This document shows positions 25,343-33,735 of a stretch of 64,000 nucleotides of DNA, piece by piece. The notes beneath the pieces are model-generated. The model ran no database searches, was not told where the DNA came from, and saw only the letters and a program-made list of their open reading frames with translations. The DNA is taken from the NCBI RefSeq assembly GCF_039905635.1, contig NZ_CP157000.1, positions 2,914,001-2,978,000 of the forward strand, in the 5' to 3' direction. This DNA is from Microbacterium sp. ProA8. Its GTDB lineage: Bacteria > Actinomycetota > Actinomycetes > Actinomycetales > Microbacteriaceae. Position numbers and translations under genes: made by a program. Every line of letters starts with the position of its first letter. The stretch's first letter is position 1.

Positions 25343-26341
25343 CTAGGTGTGCTGTCCAGGCAGGTTGGTCAATCTGCTGATGGGTGGGTGGCCGCCGATC
25401 GCGGTGTGGGGCCTGTGGTGATTGTAGGAGTGCAGCCAGGTCGGGAGCGCGTTGCGGCGGGCTGACTCGGAGTTGTAGTGCCGTGAGTAGGCCCAGCCGT
25501 CGGCGAGCGTGCGGTGGAATCGTTCGATCTTCCCGTTCGTCTGTGGCCGGTAGGGGCGTGTGCGTTTCGGTCGAATGCTGAGTTCGGCGCAGGCGTCCCG
25601 CCAAGCGAAGGAGCGGTACGCGGAGCCGTTGTCGGAGAGGACGCGCTCGACGGTGACGCCGCGGGCAGCGAACCAGCCGACCGCGCGTCGCAGAACAGCG
25701 ACGGCTGTGGCTGCGGTCTCGTCGTCGTGGATCTCGGCGTAGGCGACGCGGGAGTGGTCGTCGATGACGGTGTGGATGAACGCTGTCCCGGTGACCATGT
25801 CGCCGGCGATGCCACGTCTTCCGGTCCGTTTGGCGGTGACCGCTCGGTTGCGGTCGCCTTGGAACCGGCCGACGTAGCGCCACCCGCCGCCGTCGGGGAT
25901 GTTGCCGAGCTTCTTCACGTCGACGTGGATCAACGAGCCGGGATGCTCGTGCTCGTAGCGGCGGGCGGGCTCGCCGGTGCGAACGTCGACGTGGCTGAGC
26001 CGATTCACCCGGCAACGCGTCAGGATCGCATGGACGGTCGACGCCGGCATCCCCAGCTGAGCGCCGATTCCGACCGGACCGAGCCGCTTCTTCCACCGCA
26101 GATGCACGACCTTCCGCACCACCGGCCGGGGCGTCCTGTTCGGACTCGAGTGCGGCCTGGAGGAGCGGTCCTGCATCCCCGCCTCACCCATCTCGACATA
26201 GCGGCGCGCCCACCGTTCCGCGGTCCGCCACGACACCCGGAAGTAGCTCGCAGCCGCAGCGACGGACCAGCCGTCATCGACGACCTGTCGGGCGAGCCGG
26301 AGGCGTTGGCGAGGGGTCAGCGCAGCGTTAGCGTGGGTCAC
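25343..26341 (-). CDS. IS481-family transposase
   Basis: A 332-residue DDE transposase. The N-terminal helix-turn-helix region (ARQVVDDGWSVAAAASYFRVS, then WRTAERWARRY) is followed by a second HTH and the rve integrase core. The first D is in LIHVDVKKLGNI, the second in HTVIDDHSR and the E in RPYRPQTNGKIERFHRTL. The frame is complete. Start GTG (26339-26341) with AAGGAGGTCC upstream. Its C-terminal end overlaps the presumed left terminal repeat. Confidence 0.92.
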   Translation of the reverse strand: MTHANAALTPRQRLRLARQVVDDGWSVAAAASYFRVSWRTAERWARRYVEMGEAGMQDRSSRPHSSPNRTPRPVVRKVVHLRWKKRLGPVGIGAQLGMPASTVHAILTRCRVNRLSHVDVRTGEPARRYEHEHPGSLIHVDVKKLGNIPDGGGWRYVGRFQGDRNRAVTAKRTGRRGIAGDMVTGTAFIHTVIDDHSRVAYAEIHDDETAATAVAVLRRAVGWFAARGVTVERVLSDNGSAYRSFAWRDACAELSIRPKRTRPYRPQTNGKIERFHRTLADGWAYSRHYNSESARRNALPTWLHSYNHHRPHTAIGGHPPISRLTNLPGQHT

Positions 26342-26383
26342 GAGGACCTCCTTGGTCTCGAGTGCGGGAACTAGACAGCTCCA
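25348..26383 (-). mobile_element. IS481-family insertion sequence (ends approximate)
   Basis: About 1.04 kb around the transposase. The proposed ends are TGTGCTGTCCAG (25348-25359) and CTAGACAGCTCC (26371-26382), which as inverted repeats match at 9 of 12 positions. I could not see a target-site duplication, so the exact ends are uncertain. Confidence 0.5.
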
Positions 26384-26450
26384 CTCTCGACCGGGAGGTC
26401 CTCACCCGTCTATCGCGTCACACCTCAACCAACGTCCCTGGGCAGCACAG

Positions 26451-27527
26451 CTAGGCGATGCGCGGATGATCGGTGGGCACAGCGGAGAGGCCCGCCTCGC
26501 CGAAGCGGTGTGGTTCGCGCTGCAGCATCCGCTCGAAGAGGGCGACGTAGTTCTGCGCCATCTGGGCGGCCGTGAACCTCTCTTCGACGCTCGCGCGGCA
26601 CGTCGCGCGGTCGAGTGAGCTCGCGCGCTGCAGGGACGCTGCCAGCCCGTCCGGCTCGGCGTCGATGAAGCCGTTCCGGCCGTGCTGCACGATCTCGGGC
26701 ACGGATCCGCGGGGCGTTGCGACGACGGGAGTCCCCGTCGCGAGCGCCTCGATCATCACCAGGCCGAAGGGCTCGTCCCACTGGATGGGGTTGATCATCG
26801 CGCACGATGAGCCGAGCAGCGCAAACTTCTCCTCCGTGGAGAGCTCGCCGACGTAATCGGCGTTCGAGCCGAGCGCCGGGCACACGACATCGTCGAAATA
26901 TGTGCGCTCGTGCGGCTCACGCATCTTCGCCGCGATCCGCAGCGGGATGCCCGCGAGCTCGGCGACGTGAATGGCCTCCAGCAGCCCCTTGTCCGGATGC
27001 ATCCGTCCCAGGAAGCACGCCTCGCTTCCGCCCGGCCCGACGGGCACGTCCTCGACGCGGATGCCATGATGGATGACCTCGGTGACCCGGATGTCGCACG
27101 AGGTCGAGGCCTGGTGGTGCGAAATGGCGACGAAGGCCATGTCGGGCGCGGCGGCGCCGTAGAGCTCGAGCACGATGTCCTCGAACGGGCTGTGCACGAT
27201 GGTGACGACGGGTCGACGTGCCGCACAGCGCGCGAGCACCGGGCCGCCGAGCGTGTTGTCGACGATCACGTCGACGTCGGCGAGCGCCTCGTATGCGCGG
27301 AGCAGATGACGCAACTCCGGCGCCGTGCACCCGATCACGCTGTGGTCCGAAGGCGGAAAGCCGGGCACCCGTTCGACCGCGCAGGTGCTGTCGCCGGATG
27401 CCGCGAGCACCACCTCGTGGCCGGCTGCGGCGAGTTCGAGCGCCAGTACGTCGATGAAGGACTCGATCCCGCCGTACGCCGGCGGCGGGATCGGGATCCA
27501 CGGCGGGGCGATGATGCCGATCCTCAT
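26451..27527 (-). CDS. glycosyltransferase family 4 protein
   Basis: A 358-residue GT-B glycosyltransferase. The N-terminal domain opens with MRIGIIAPPWIPIPPPAYGG, the donor-loop region of GT4 enzymes. The C-terminal domain carries FLGRMHPDKGL and the nucleotide-sugar motif EPFGLVMIEALATGTPVVAT, with the usual E-x7-E. The start ATG overlaps the stop of the debranching-enzyme gene (ATGA), so the two are one operon. Acceptor and donor cannot be told; pairing with an amylo-glucosidase-like protein suggests work on an alpha-glucan or a compatible-solute glucoside. Confidence 0.85.
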   Translation of the reverse strand: MRIGIIAPPWIPIPPPAYGGIESFIDVLALELAAAGHEVVLAASGDSTCAVERVPGFPPSDHSVIGCTAPELRHLLRAYEALADVDVIVDNTLGGPVLARCAARRPVVTIVHSPFEDIVLELYGAAAPDMAFVAISHHQASTSCDIRVTEVIHHGIRVEDVPVGPGGSEACFLGRMHPDKGLLEAIHVAELAGIPLRIAAKMREPHERTYFDDVVCPALGSNADYVGELSTEEKFALLGSSCAMINPIQWDEPFGLVMIEALATGTPVVATPRGSVPEIVQHGRNGFIDAEPDGLAASLQRASSLDRATCRASVEERFTAAQMAQNYVALFERMLQREPHRFGEAGLSAVPTDHPRIA

Positions 27528-29668
27528 CGCGCTGACCTTCGGATCGGGGCGGTCGACGCGCCGAGCGGGGTGCGATGCACCGTGAGATGCGACGGCAGCC
27601 CGACGATCGAGGCCTCGCCTGCCGCGACGTCGACTGAGATCCGCGAACCGGCGAACGGGATGTTGCGCACGTGGATGTCGCCGAACTCGGGTGGCAGAGC
27701 CGGGGCGATCCACACCTCGTCGGTGGGCACCGACGGGTCGAAGCGGAGGATCGTGCGCAGCAGCGACAGCGGTGCCGCCGCCGCCCATGCTTGCGGCGAG
27801 CAGGAGGCCGGGTACACGACGGGCTGCGGGTACTCGTTCTGGTCGAATCCGCAGAACAGCTCCGGCAGCCGGCCGCCGTATCGATTCGCGGCCTCGAACA
27901 GCCCCACGGCGATGCGCTGCGCCTCCTCGACGAACCCGTAGCGCATCAGGCCGGCTGCCACGATCGCGTTGTCGTGCGGCCACACCGAGCCGTTGTGGTA
28001 GCTCGCCGGGTTGTACGCGCCCATGTCGGATGCGAGGGTGCGCACGCCCCATCCCGTGAACATCTGCGGCGACATCAGGGCCTCGGCGACCTGCGGCGCC
28101 TTGTCGTCGTCGACGATGCCGCTCCAGAGGCAGTGGCCCATGTTCGAGGCGCACCCGTCGACCTGACGCTTGTCGCGATCGAGGGCGATGGCGAAGCAGC
28201 CTCGGTCGGGCATCCAGAAGCGCTCGTTGAACCTGGCCTTGAGGTCCTCCGCCTTGGCCGTCCACGCCCGGGCGCCCTCGTCGTCGTCGCGCATCGAGGC
28301 GAGGAGGGCGCGCGCGAGGTAGGCCGCGTAGACGTATCCCTGCACCTCGCACAGGGCGATGGGCGGCTCGGCGAGCGCGCCGGTGGCGAAGTTCACGCCG
28401 TCCCACGAGTCCTTCCACCCCTGGTTCACGAGTCCGAAGTCGTTGAGGCGCGCATACTCGACGAACCCGTCGCCGTCCCGATCGCCGTCGCGCTCGATCC
28501 ACTCCAGGGCGCGGTCGGCGGCATCCAGCAGGTCGTCGGCGTCGTCGGGAAGCCCGCCCCACCGGGCGAGCTCGCCGAGGACGACCACGAACAGCGGCGT
28601 CGCGTCGACGGTGCCGTAGTAGACCGACTCGCCACCGAGTGCGAGGTTGGCGGTGGCGCCGAGCCGGACTTCGTGCAGGATGCGGCCGGGCTGCTCCTCC
28701 GACGCCGCGTCGCTCGTCATGCCCTGCAGATCGGCCAGCGTCCTGAGCGTGCCGAGCGCGAGCGTCGGATCCAGCGGCAGCGCCATGTAGGCGGTGAGCA
28801 GCGAGTCACGCCCGAAAAGGGCCATGAACCAGGGGACGCCGGCGGCCACGACCGCCCGATCGGCGTGGTTCGGGTCGAAGATGCGCAGCGATCCCAGGTC
28901 GCGCTGGCTCTGGCGGACCACCCGTTCCAGCGAGTCGTCGCCCATCGAGGCGACCGGCACCCCGGACTGCCAGGCGAGCAGCCGGCGCACCGGCTCCTCA
29001 AGCGGCGTCGGACCCTCGGTGGCGGGTCCGAGCGCGACCTGCTCGCCGTTGACCGTGGGTGAGACGACGAGCAGCTGGGTCCATGTGCCGCGCGGCGGCA
29101 GTACGACGCGGAAGGCGATCCGGTCTCTCGCCACGCTCGCCTCGGGAGCATGGACGACGAGTCCGAGCGGATCGACCATTCCCACGGCGTCGATCCGGAA
29201 GCGACCCGACTCGTCGCGCGTCGTGGGGCGCGGGATGCCGCGAGCCCGGCCCTCCTTGACTTCGAAGATGTCGGCGAAGTCGGCCTCCAGCAGCACCTCG
29301 ACCCGGAAGGACATCGGATCGCTCGAGTAGCTGCGGATGGTGACGCGCTCCCGCAGGCCGCCGTTGACGCGGCGGTCGCGCTCCACCGTCAGCGGGGTGT
29401 CGGCGCGCCCGGGCAGATGTCCCGCCCGTCCGACGAACACCGCATGGTAGGGCTCGGGGGTCAACGACGACAGCGACTCGATGGGTGCGCCGTCGACGAG
29501 AAGGGTCCACCGCGACACGATCCGGGTGTCACGGAAGAAGAGGCCGTGGGGAAGCTCCGGGACGATGTCGCCGTTCGCGCTGGATGTGCAGAACGACGCC
29601 CCCTCGAGAATCGTGACCGATCCGGCGCCCACGGGTGGGGCGAGTGTGTCCGCATTCCAGCCTGTCAT
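27524..29668 (-). CDS. amylo-alpha-1,6-glucosidase / glycogen-debranching N-terminal domain protein
   Basis: A 714-residue protein. The N-terminal glycogen debranching domain (about 1-220) includes ILEGASFCTSSANGDI and FFRDTRIVSRWTL. The C-terminal (alpha/alpha)6 barrel of the GH63/GH133 type contains GVPWFMALFGRDSLLTA, DSWDGVNF, GYVYAAYLARAL, and NGSVWPHDNAIVAAGL with a likely catalytic acid in WPHD. Such proteins hydrolyse alpha-1,6 or other alpha-glucosyl linkages in the cytoplasm. The start ATG at 29666-29668 follows AGAGG. The 160-bp region upstream (29669-29828) has no gene and likely holds the promoter of this two-gene operon. Confidence 0.87.
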   Translation of the reverse strand: MTGWNADTLAPPVGAGSVTILEGASFCTSSANGDIVPELPHGLFFRDTRIVSRWTLLVDGAPIESLSSLTPEPYHAVFVGRAGHLPGRADTPLTVERDRRVNGGLRERVTIRSYSSDPMSFRVEVLLEADFADIFEVKEGRARGIPRPTTRDESGRFRIDAVGMVDPLGLVVHAPEASVARDRIAFRVVLPPRGTWTQLLVVSPTVNGEQVALGPATEGPTPLEEPVRRLLAWQSGVPVASMGDDSLERVVRQSQRDLGSLRIFDPNHADRAVVAAGVPWFMALFGRDSLLTAYMALPLDPTLALGTLRTLADLQGMTSDAASEEQPGRILHEVRLGATANLALGGESVYYGTVDATPLFVVVLGELARWGGLPDDADDLLDAADRALEWIERDGDRDGDGFVEYARLNDFGLVNQGWKDSWDGVNFATGALAEPPIALCEVQGYVYAAYLARALLASMRDDDEGARAWTAKAEDLKARFNERFWMPDRGCFAIALDRDKRQVDGCASNMGHCLWSGIVDDDKAPQVAEALMSPQMFTGWGVRTLASDMGAYNPASYHNGSVWPHDNAIVAAGLMRYGFVEEAQRIAVGLFEAANRYGGRLPELFCGFDQNEYPQPVVYPASCSPQAWAAAAPLSLLRTILRFDPSVPTDEVWIAPALPPEFGDIHVRNIPFAGSRISVDVAAGEASIVGLPSHLTVHRTPLGASTAPIRRSAR

Positions 29669-29828
29669 CGATCCTGAACCTCTCGGGTGAGGGGGCGGCG
29701 CTCGACGCGCAGCGCCCGTTTTCGGATTCGGTGACGTTAGGCGCGTCCACCGCGGAGACACACGGGGATTGACCCCGCCGCTTCGCCGGTGTAGTCGACT
29801 GCGCGGGCGGCGCGCCGTTCCGGTCTGC

Positions 29829-30548
29829 TCACACCACCGCTTCGCCGACGATCACCGGATGCACGAGGTGCGGCATCCCGCGCCAGATGAGGCGATCGAC
29901 GGTGGTGATCCGCATGTGCGACGAGATCGTATCGAGCGTCTCGCGGTTGCAGCGGCAGCCGTCGGCGACCGCGGCCCACGCGTCTGCGAGCCGGTCCTGC
30001 CATCGCGAGAGGCGCGGGCTGTCGGAGCGGACGTGCTCGCAGAACAAGAGCCGACCGCCTGGCCGAAGCACTCGCCGCACTTCCGCCAGCGCGGCGTCGG
30101 GATCACGGACCGTGCACAGCACCAGTGTCGAGACGACGGTGTCGAACGACCCGTCTCCGAAGGGCAGGGCCTCGGCCGGGGCGGCGACGATGTGGGCGCG
30201 GCGACCGAGCCTCGCGCGGCGCGCTTCGAGCCGGTCAGCCATCGGAGCGGATGGTTCCCCGAGAACCAACTCATCGATCGCCTCGGGATAGTGACTGAGG
30301 TTCAATCCGGTGCCGGCGCCGATCTCGAGGACCCGTCCACGCGCGCCCGCGAGCAGGCCACGGCGCGTGGCCCGCATCCCGCGATGCTCGCCGAGGGTCA
30401 GGAACGCGTCGTAGATTCCCGCGGTGAATCGGCTGCCCGCAACCTCGAACGCGGGCGCCGCGAGATGCGGCCGGGGCCCTTCGGACGACGTTGCTGCCGA
30501 GGCGCCCCGCTCCCCCGCTGCGGCGGGACGTGCCTGCTGATCTGTCAT
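29829..30548 (-). CDS. class I SAM-dependent methyltransferase
   Basis: A 239-residue Methyltransf_11/UbiE-like protein. The SAM motif I is VLEIGAGTGLNLSHYP, motif II is AEALPFGDGSFDTVVSTLVL, and the post-motif is EVRRVLRPGGRLLFCEHV. The substrate is not predictable. The ATG at 30546-30548 is preferred over one four codons earlier because GGAGGACAAC lies directly before it. It follows a thioesterase-like gene by 27 bp on the same strand, so co-transcription is likely. Confidence 0.85.
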   Translation of the reverse strand: MTDQQARPAAAGERGASAATSSEGPRPHLAAPAFEVAGSRFTAGIYDAFLTLGEHRGMRATRRGLLAGARGRVLEIGAGTGLNLSHYPEAIDELVLGEPSAPMADRLEARRARLGRRAHIVAAPAEALPFGDGSFDTVVSTLVLCTVRDPDAALAEVRRVLRPGGRLLFCEHVRSDSPRLSRWQDRLADAWAAVADGCRCNRETLDTISSHMRITTVDRLIWRGMPHLVHPVIVGEAVV

Positions 30549-30575
30549 GTTGTCCTCCATGTTGCGGTGGTGTCG

Positions 30576-31328
30576 TCAGCCGAGTCGGCTGACGAGCTGT
30601 GTGAGCCACTGGTGCTTGAGCTCGATCCAGACGGCGCGAGCGGACGCGACCACGTCGCCGTTCTCGTCCAGGAGCGCGCTGGCGGTGTCGGTCGCTCGAC
30701 CGTGCCGGTGGACGGTCCACCCGACGACGACGAGTCGCTCCCCGAGAAACACATCGCGGTTGCGGTGCGCCGCCATGGTGCCGAGGAGACCGACGCGACG
30801 GTCGAGCAGCGCCGACGCCGGGTAGCTGGGACAGTCCAGCGCGCCCCACACTGCGGCAGGATCCACGACGCCGCCGACGGTGTCACGCTCGTGCGGGACG
30901 AAGGGGGCGGTGAGCACGTCGCGGCGATTCTTCAGGGGCCCCGGGGTCACGCCCAGTCCATCGAGACGCTGAGCGCCGCACACCACGCAGTTCGACAGCA
31001 GGTGGCGCGCACCGTGGAGCGGGCTCGCCGCCCGTGCTTCCTCCGCATCGGCGAACCGGGGGGTGACCGGAGGGATCATCGTGAAGGGATCGAGCTTCGT
31101 CGCCGTCGCCAGGATCCGGTGGCTCGAGTCCGTGACTTCGGCGGACTGCCCGTCGTCGTCGACGAGGACCTCGATCCGCTCCTCGAGGGGGACGGGACGG
31201 ATGAGTCGGACACTCGCGGTGCCACCCAGTGTCTCTGCGATCGCGCCGGAGGCGAAGCCCCCGTTGACGCTGCGAGGTGGGCCGTTGAAGCGAGCGTCGA
31301 AACGCAGGGTGTCGGTCGTGGTTCTCAT
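30576..31328 (-). CDS. hotdog-fold thioesterase-like protein
   Basis: A 250-residue protein with two hotdog-like halves. The first has RFNGPPRSVNGGFASGAIAETLGG, similar to the helix-bearing part of acyl-CoA thioesterases, and the second has LGERLVVVGWTVHRHGRATDTASALLDENG. A segment LLSNCVVCGAQR holds a CxxC pair that may bind a metal. The exact activity is not known. The start is placed at the ATG 31326-31328 (MRTTTDTLRFDARFNG); a longer frame to 31469 has no support. The 175-bp spacer upstream is shared with the divergent hydrolase-LuxR gene. Confidence 0.6.
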   Translation of the reverse strand: MRTTTDTLRFDARFNGPPRSVNGGFASGAIAETLGGTASVRLIRPVPLEERIEVLVDDDGQSAEVTDSSHRILATATKLDPFTMIPPVTPRFADAEEARAASPLHGARHLLSNCVVCGAQRLDGLGVTPGPLKNRRDVLTAPFVPHERDTVGGVVDPAAVWGALDCPSYPASALLDRRVGLLGTMAAHRNRDVFLGERLVVVGWTVHRHGRATDTASALLDENGDVVASARAVWIELKHQWLTQLVSRLG

Positions 31329-31491
31329 GCCCCTAGCGAACCGCCACTGCAGCCTTCGGCTCATCGCTCGAATCAGCCAATCGCTCTGGCCGGATCGGGC
31401 CATGCCAGCGGCTGAGGATGCCTCGTCGGAAGGCGGTCCCGCGAGGCGACGGGGCATCCGCGAGAGCATCCGCTCGCTCGCCGGATCACCC

Positions 31492-31497
31492 TAGAAT
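31492..31497 (+). promoter_or_regulatory. -10 element of a leaderless promoter
   Basis: TAGAAT ends six bases before the ATG at 31504, so transcription would begin at or next to the start codon. The same TAGAAT-N6-ATG arrangement precedes serC (50523-50535). Confidence 0.55.
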
Positions 31498-31503
31498 CCG
31501 GGT

Positions 31504-32541
31504 ATGGCCACGCAGGAGCAGGTGGTGCGCCACGCGCGGGTCGGTGATCGTACCGTCGCCTGGTCGGCAGTCGGGTCGGGACCGACGCTCGTCGTCGGCG
31601 GGTGGTGGGCCAGCCACCTGGCGTTGAACTGGGAGGATCGCGCCTTTCAGAAGTTCGTGAACGAACTGGCCCGCCGGCACACGGTCATCCGCTACGACCG
31701 CCCGGGCACCGGCCTGTCGGATCGCACCGGACCGGCTCCAGCCAGCGTCGAGGATGAGCTCGCTACTCTGGCCGGCCTCATCGACAGCATCGGTCTTTCC
31801 CGCGTCTCGGTGATGGGTGCGTCGGCGGGATGCGCGGTGGCCTCGGCCTATGCAGCCGAGAATCCGGAACGGGTCGACCGGCTGGTCCTCTACGGCAGCT
31901 TCTCCCACGGCGCCGACATCGCTTCTCCGTCGGCGCGGGATCTGATGCTGTCGGTGATCGAAGGACACTGGGGGCTCGGTTCGCGCGTCCTCGCGGATGT
32001 GTTCCTCCCGAACGCGACGGCCGATGACCGTGAAGAGTTCGCCCGGTTCCAGCGGCGATCCGCTTCGCGGGAGACGGCGTCGGCGGCGCTGCGCGCGGTG
32101 TACGAGATGGACTCCAGCGACTACCTGTCCCGTGTGCGGGTGCCCACACTGGTCCTTCATCGGCGAGACGATCGCGCCATCCCGTTCGCACTCGGCCGCG
32201 AGGTGGCCGACACCGTGCCCGGTGCGACCTTCGTCCCACTGGACGGCGAAGACCACTTTCCCTGGCTCGGTGACACCGCCGCCGTGGTCGAGGCGATCGA
32301 ACGCTTTCTCGATGGGATGCCGCAGCGCGCCGCATCGCGCCCGAACACGCCGGCCGCCCTCACCGCTCGGGAACGCGAAGTGCTGCAGCTGGTCGCCCAA
32401 GGCCTGACCGATGCACAGATCGCCGGCCGACTGAAGCTCAGCGCACACACGGTGCATCGGCACGTCGCCAACGCCCGCACGAAGCTCGGCGTCCCTTCGC
32501 GCGCGGCCGCGGCGGCCTGGGTGTCGACGCACCGCCAGTGA
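31504..32541 (+). CDS. alpha/beta hydrolase fused to a LuxR-type HTH domain
   Basis: A 345-residue fusion. Residues 1-270 form an alpha/beta hydrolase with the nucleophile serine in VMGASAGCAVASA, the acid in LHRRDDRAIP and the histidine in LDGEDHFPWLGD, so the catalytic triad appears intact. Residues about 282-345 are a LuxR/FixJ HTH domain: LTAREREVLQLVAQGLTDAQ, then IAGRLKLSAHTVHRHVANAR and TKLGVPSRAAAAA. The arrangement suggests a transcription factor whose hydrolase-like domain binds or hydrolyses a small ester or lactone ligand. It has its own leaderless promoter and is divergent from the thioesterase-like gene, which may be a target. Confidence 0.85.
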   Translation: MATQEQVVRHARVGDRTVAWSAVGSGPTLVVGGWWASHLALNWEDRAFQKFVNELARRHTVIRYDRPGTGLSDRTGPAPASVEDELATLAGLIDSIGLSRVSVMGASAGCAVASAYAAENPERVDRLVLYGSFSHGADIASPSARDLMLSVIEGHWGLGSRVLADVFLPNATADDREEFARFQRRSASRETASAALRAVYEMDSSDYLSRVRVPTLVLHRRDDRAIPFALGREVADTVPGATFVPLDGEDHFPWLGDTAAVVEAIERFLDGMPQRAASRPNTPAALTAREREVLQLVAQGLTDAQIAGRLKLSAHTVHRHVANARTKLGVPSRAAAAAWVSTHRQ

Positions 32542-32691
32542 GCCGGGCAGAGGTGCAAGCGGCCCCGCGGCGGGGCAGCCACCGCCGGTGGGCGTCCGCT
32601 TGCGCGCGGGAGCGTATCGTCAGCGGACTGCGGCTCGTGGCGACCAGCTCGACACGGTTCGCGAAGCGCGCGTCGGTGAACCGGGATCGCG

Positions 32692-33207
32692 TCAGGACGC
32701 GGTCCAGCCGATGGCCCGCAGTACCTCGCGCGCCGCGTCCTCCTCGCTCCGGTCATGCGTGGAGACCAGAACGTCGCGGATCTGCTCCAGATCGGTGCGA
32801 GCAGCATGGTGGTCGACCCAGGCGCGAAGTGACGCCCGCCACTCGTCCGTCGGTTCCCGCTCGGTGACCCTCGCTTTGAGCACGTCGATGGGAGCAGTCA
32901 ACTCGCAGACGACGAAGGACGCTGCCGGCACCGCCGCGCGGAGCTGTTCGAGTCGCACAGCGTCGGCGATGACGGTGGGGATGATCACGCGGATGCCGGG
33001 CACCTGCGCGTAGTTCGGCCAGATCGCCGCGAGGTTGGCGAGCCAGAAGTCTCGGCGGGGCGACGGGAAGATGAGGTTCAGCTCGTCGACATCGATCACC
33101 GCGTGTGGGACGCCGTCGGCCCGAAGCTGCTCGGAGATCGTCCGAGCCAGCGTCGTCTTCCCTGAGCCCGGTGAGCCGTGCAGGATCAGGACGTTCGCGG
33201 AGCTCAC
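32692..33207 (-). CDS. P-loop kinase-like ATPase (adenylylsulfate-kinase-like fold)
   Basis: A 171-residue P-loop protein with Walker A HGSPGSGKTTLA at residues 8-19 and VIDVDELNLIFPSPRRDFWL after it, the shape of small kinases such as adenylylsulfate or shikimate kinases. The C-terminal lid contains CELTAPIDVLKARVTEREP. The substrate is unknown. The start is GTG (33205-33207); TATCGT lies six bases before it on the same strand, so it is probably leaderless. It is divergent from the truncated nucleotidyltransferase. Confidence 0.75.
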   Translation of the reverse strand: MSSANVLILHGSPGSGKTTLARTISEQLRADGVPHAVIDVDELNLIFPSPRRDFWLANLAAIWPNYAQVPGIRVIIPTVIADAVRLEQLRAAVPAASFVVCELTAPIDVLKARVTEREPTDEWRASLRAWVDHHAARTDLEQIRDVLVSTHDRSEEDAAREVLRAIGWTAS

Positions 33208-33295
33208 GCGGCGACGATACCAATCTCGCAGCGAAGAGCTCCTGCCGTTGAAAGCATCGCGGGTGGTCGCCGCCCGTCGGCGGTATCGTCGAGCG

Positions 33296-33616
33296 GTGCG
33301 AGCCGTCCCGTCATCACTCGATACGACCGTCGTCGGCGAGATCGACCGTCGCCTGTCGTCGGTCTCCGAGGAACACGAAGTCCGCATCCCGCGGGCCATC
33401 GAGAGCGGCAGCCGTGCGTGGGGGTTTTCGTCGCCCGACAGCGACTACGACTGCCGCTTCCTGTTCATCCGACCTCGGGAGCAGTACCTCTCCCTCTGGC
33501 CGGCGCGAGACGTGATCGAGACGCCCCTCGACAACACCTACGACGTCAACGGATGGGATCTCGCGAAGACCGTCGAACTCGCCGTGAAGGGCAACGCGAC
33601 CGCTGAGCTCCACTGA
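33296..33616 (+). pseudogene. truncated RlaP-like nucleotidyltransferase
   Basis: 106 residues matching the N-terminal part of the polymerase-beta-type nucleotidyltransferase family (RlaP/YcgL-like): HEVRIPRAIESGSRAWGFSS is followed by PDSDYDCRFLFI, with the GSxAWG and DxD metal-binding motifs intact. It continues with YDVNGWDLAKTVELAVKGN and then stops at NATAELH, where full-length relatives go on for 100 or more residues. It is probably a gene that has lost its 3' part. The GTG start at 33296 has TATCGT six bases upstream, mirroring the divergent ATPase gene. Confidence 0.6.
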
Positions 33617-33735
33617 GCCCCTCCCCCCGCTGACCCACTCACGAATGAGCGAGTCGGCCTGTCCCCCACCGAAGGAATCATGCGAAGAGCCGCCCTCGAC
33701 CTCACCCTGTCCGCACACGAGGGACGTGGATCACG

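Noticed and set aside
25514..26374. Open frame of 286 codons on the + strand across the IS element
   Set aside because: It is antisense to the IS481 transposase and has no recognisable domain.
27528..28562. N-terminal extension of the glycosyltransferase frame
   Set aside because: This part is a shadow of the debranching-enzyme gene in another frame; the true start is the ATG overlapping that gene's stop.
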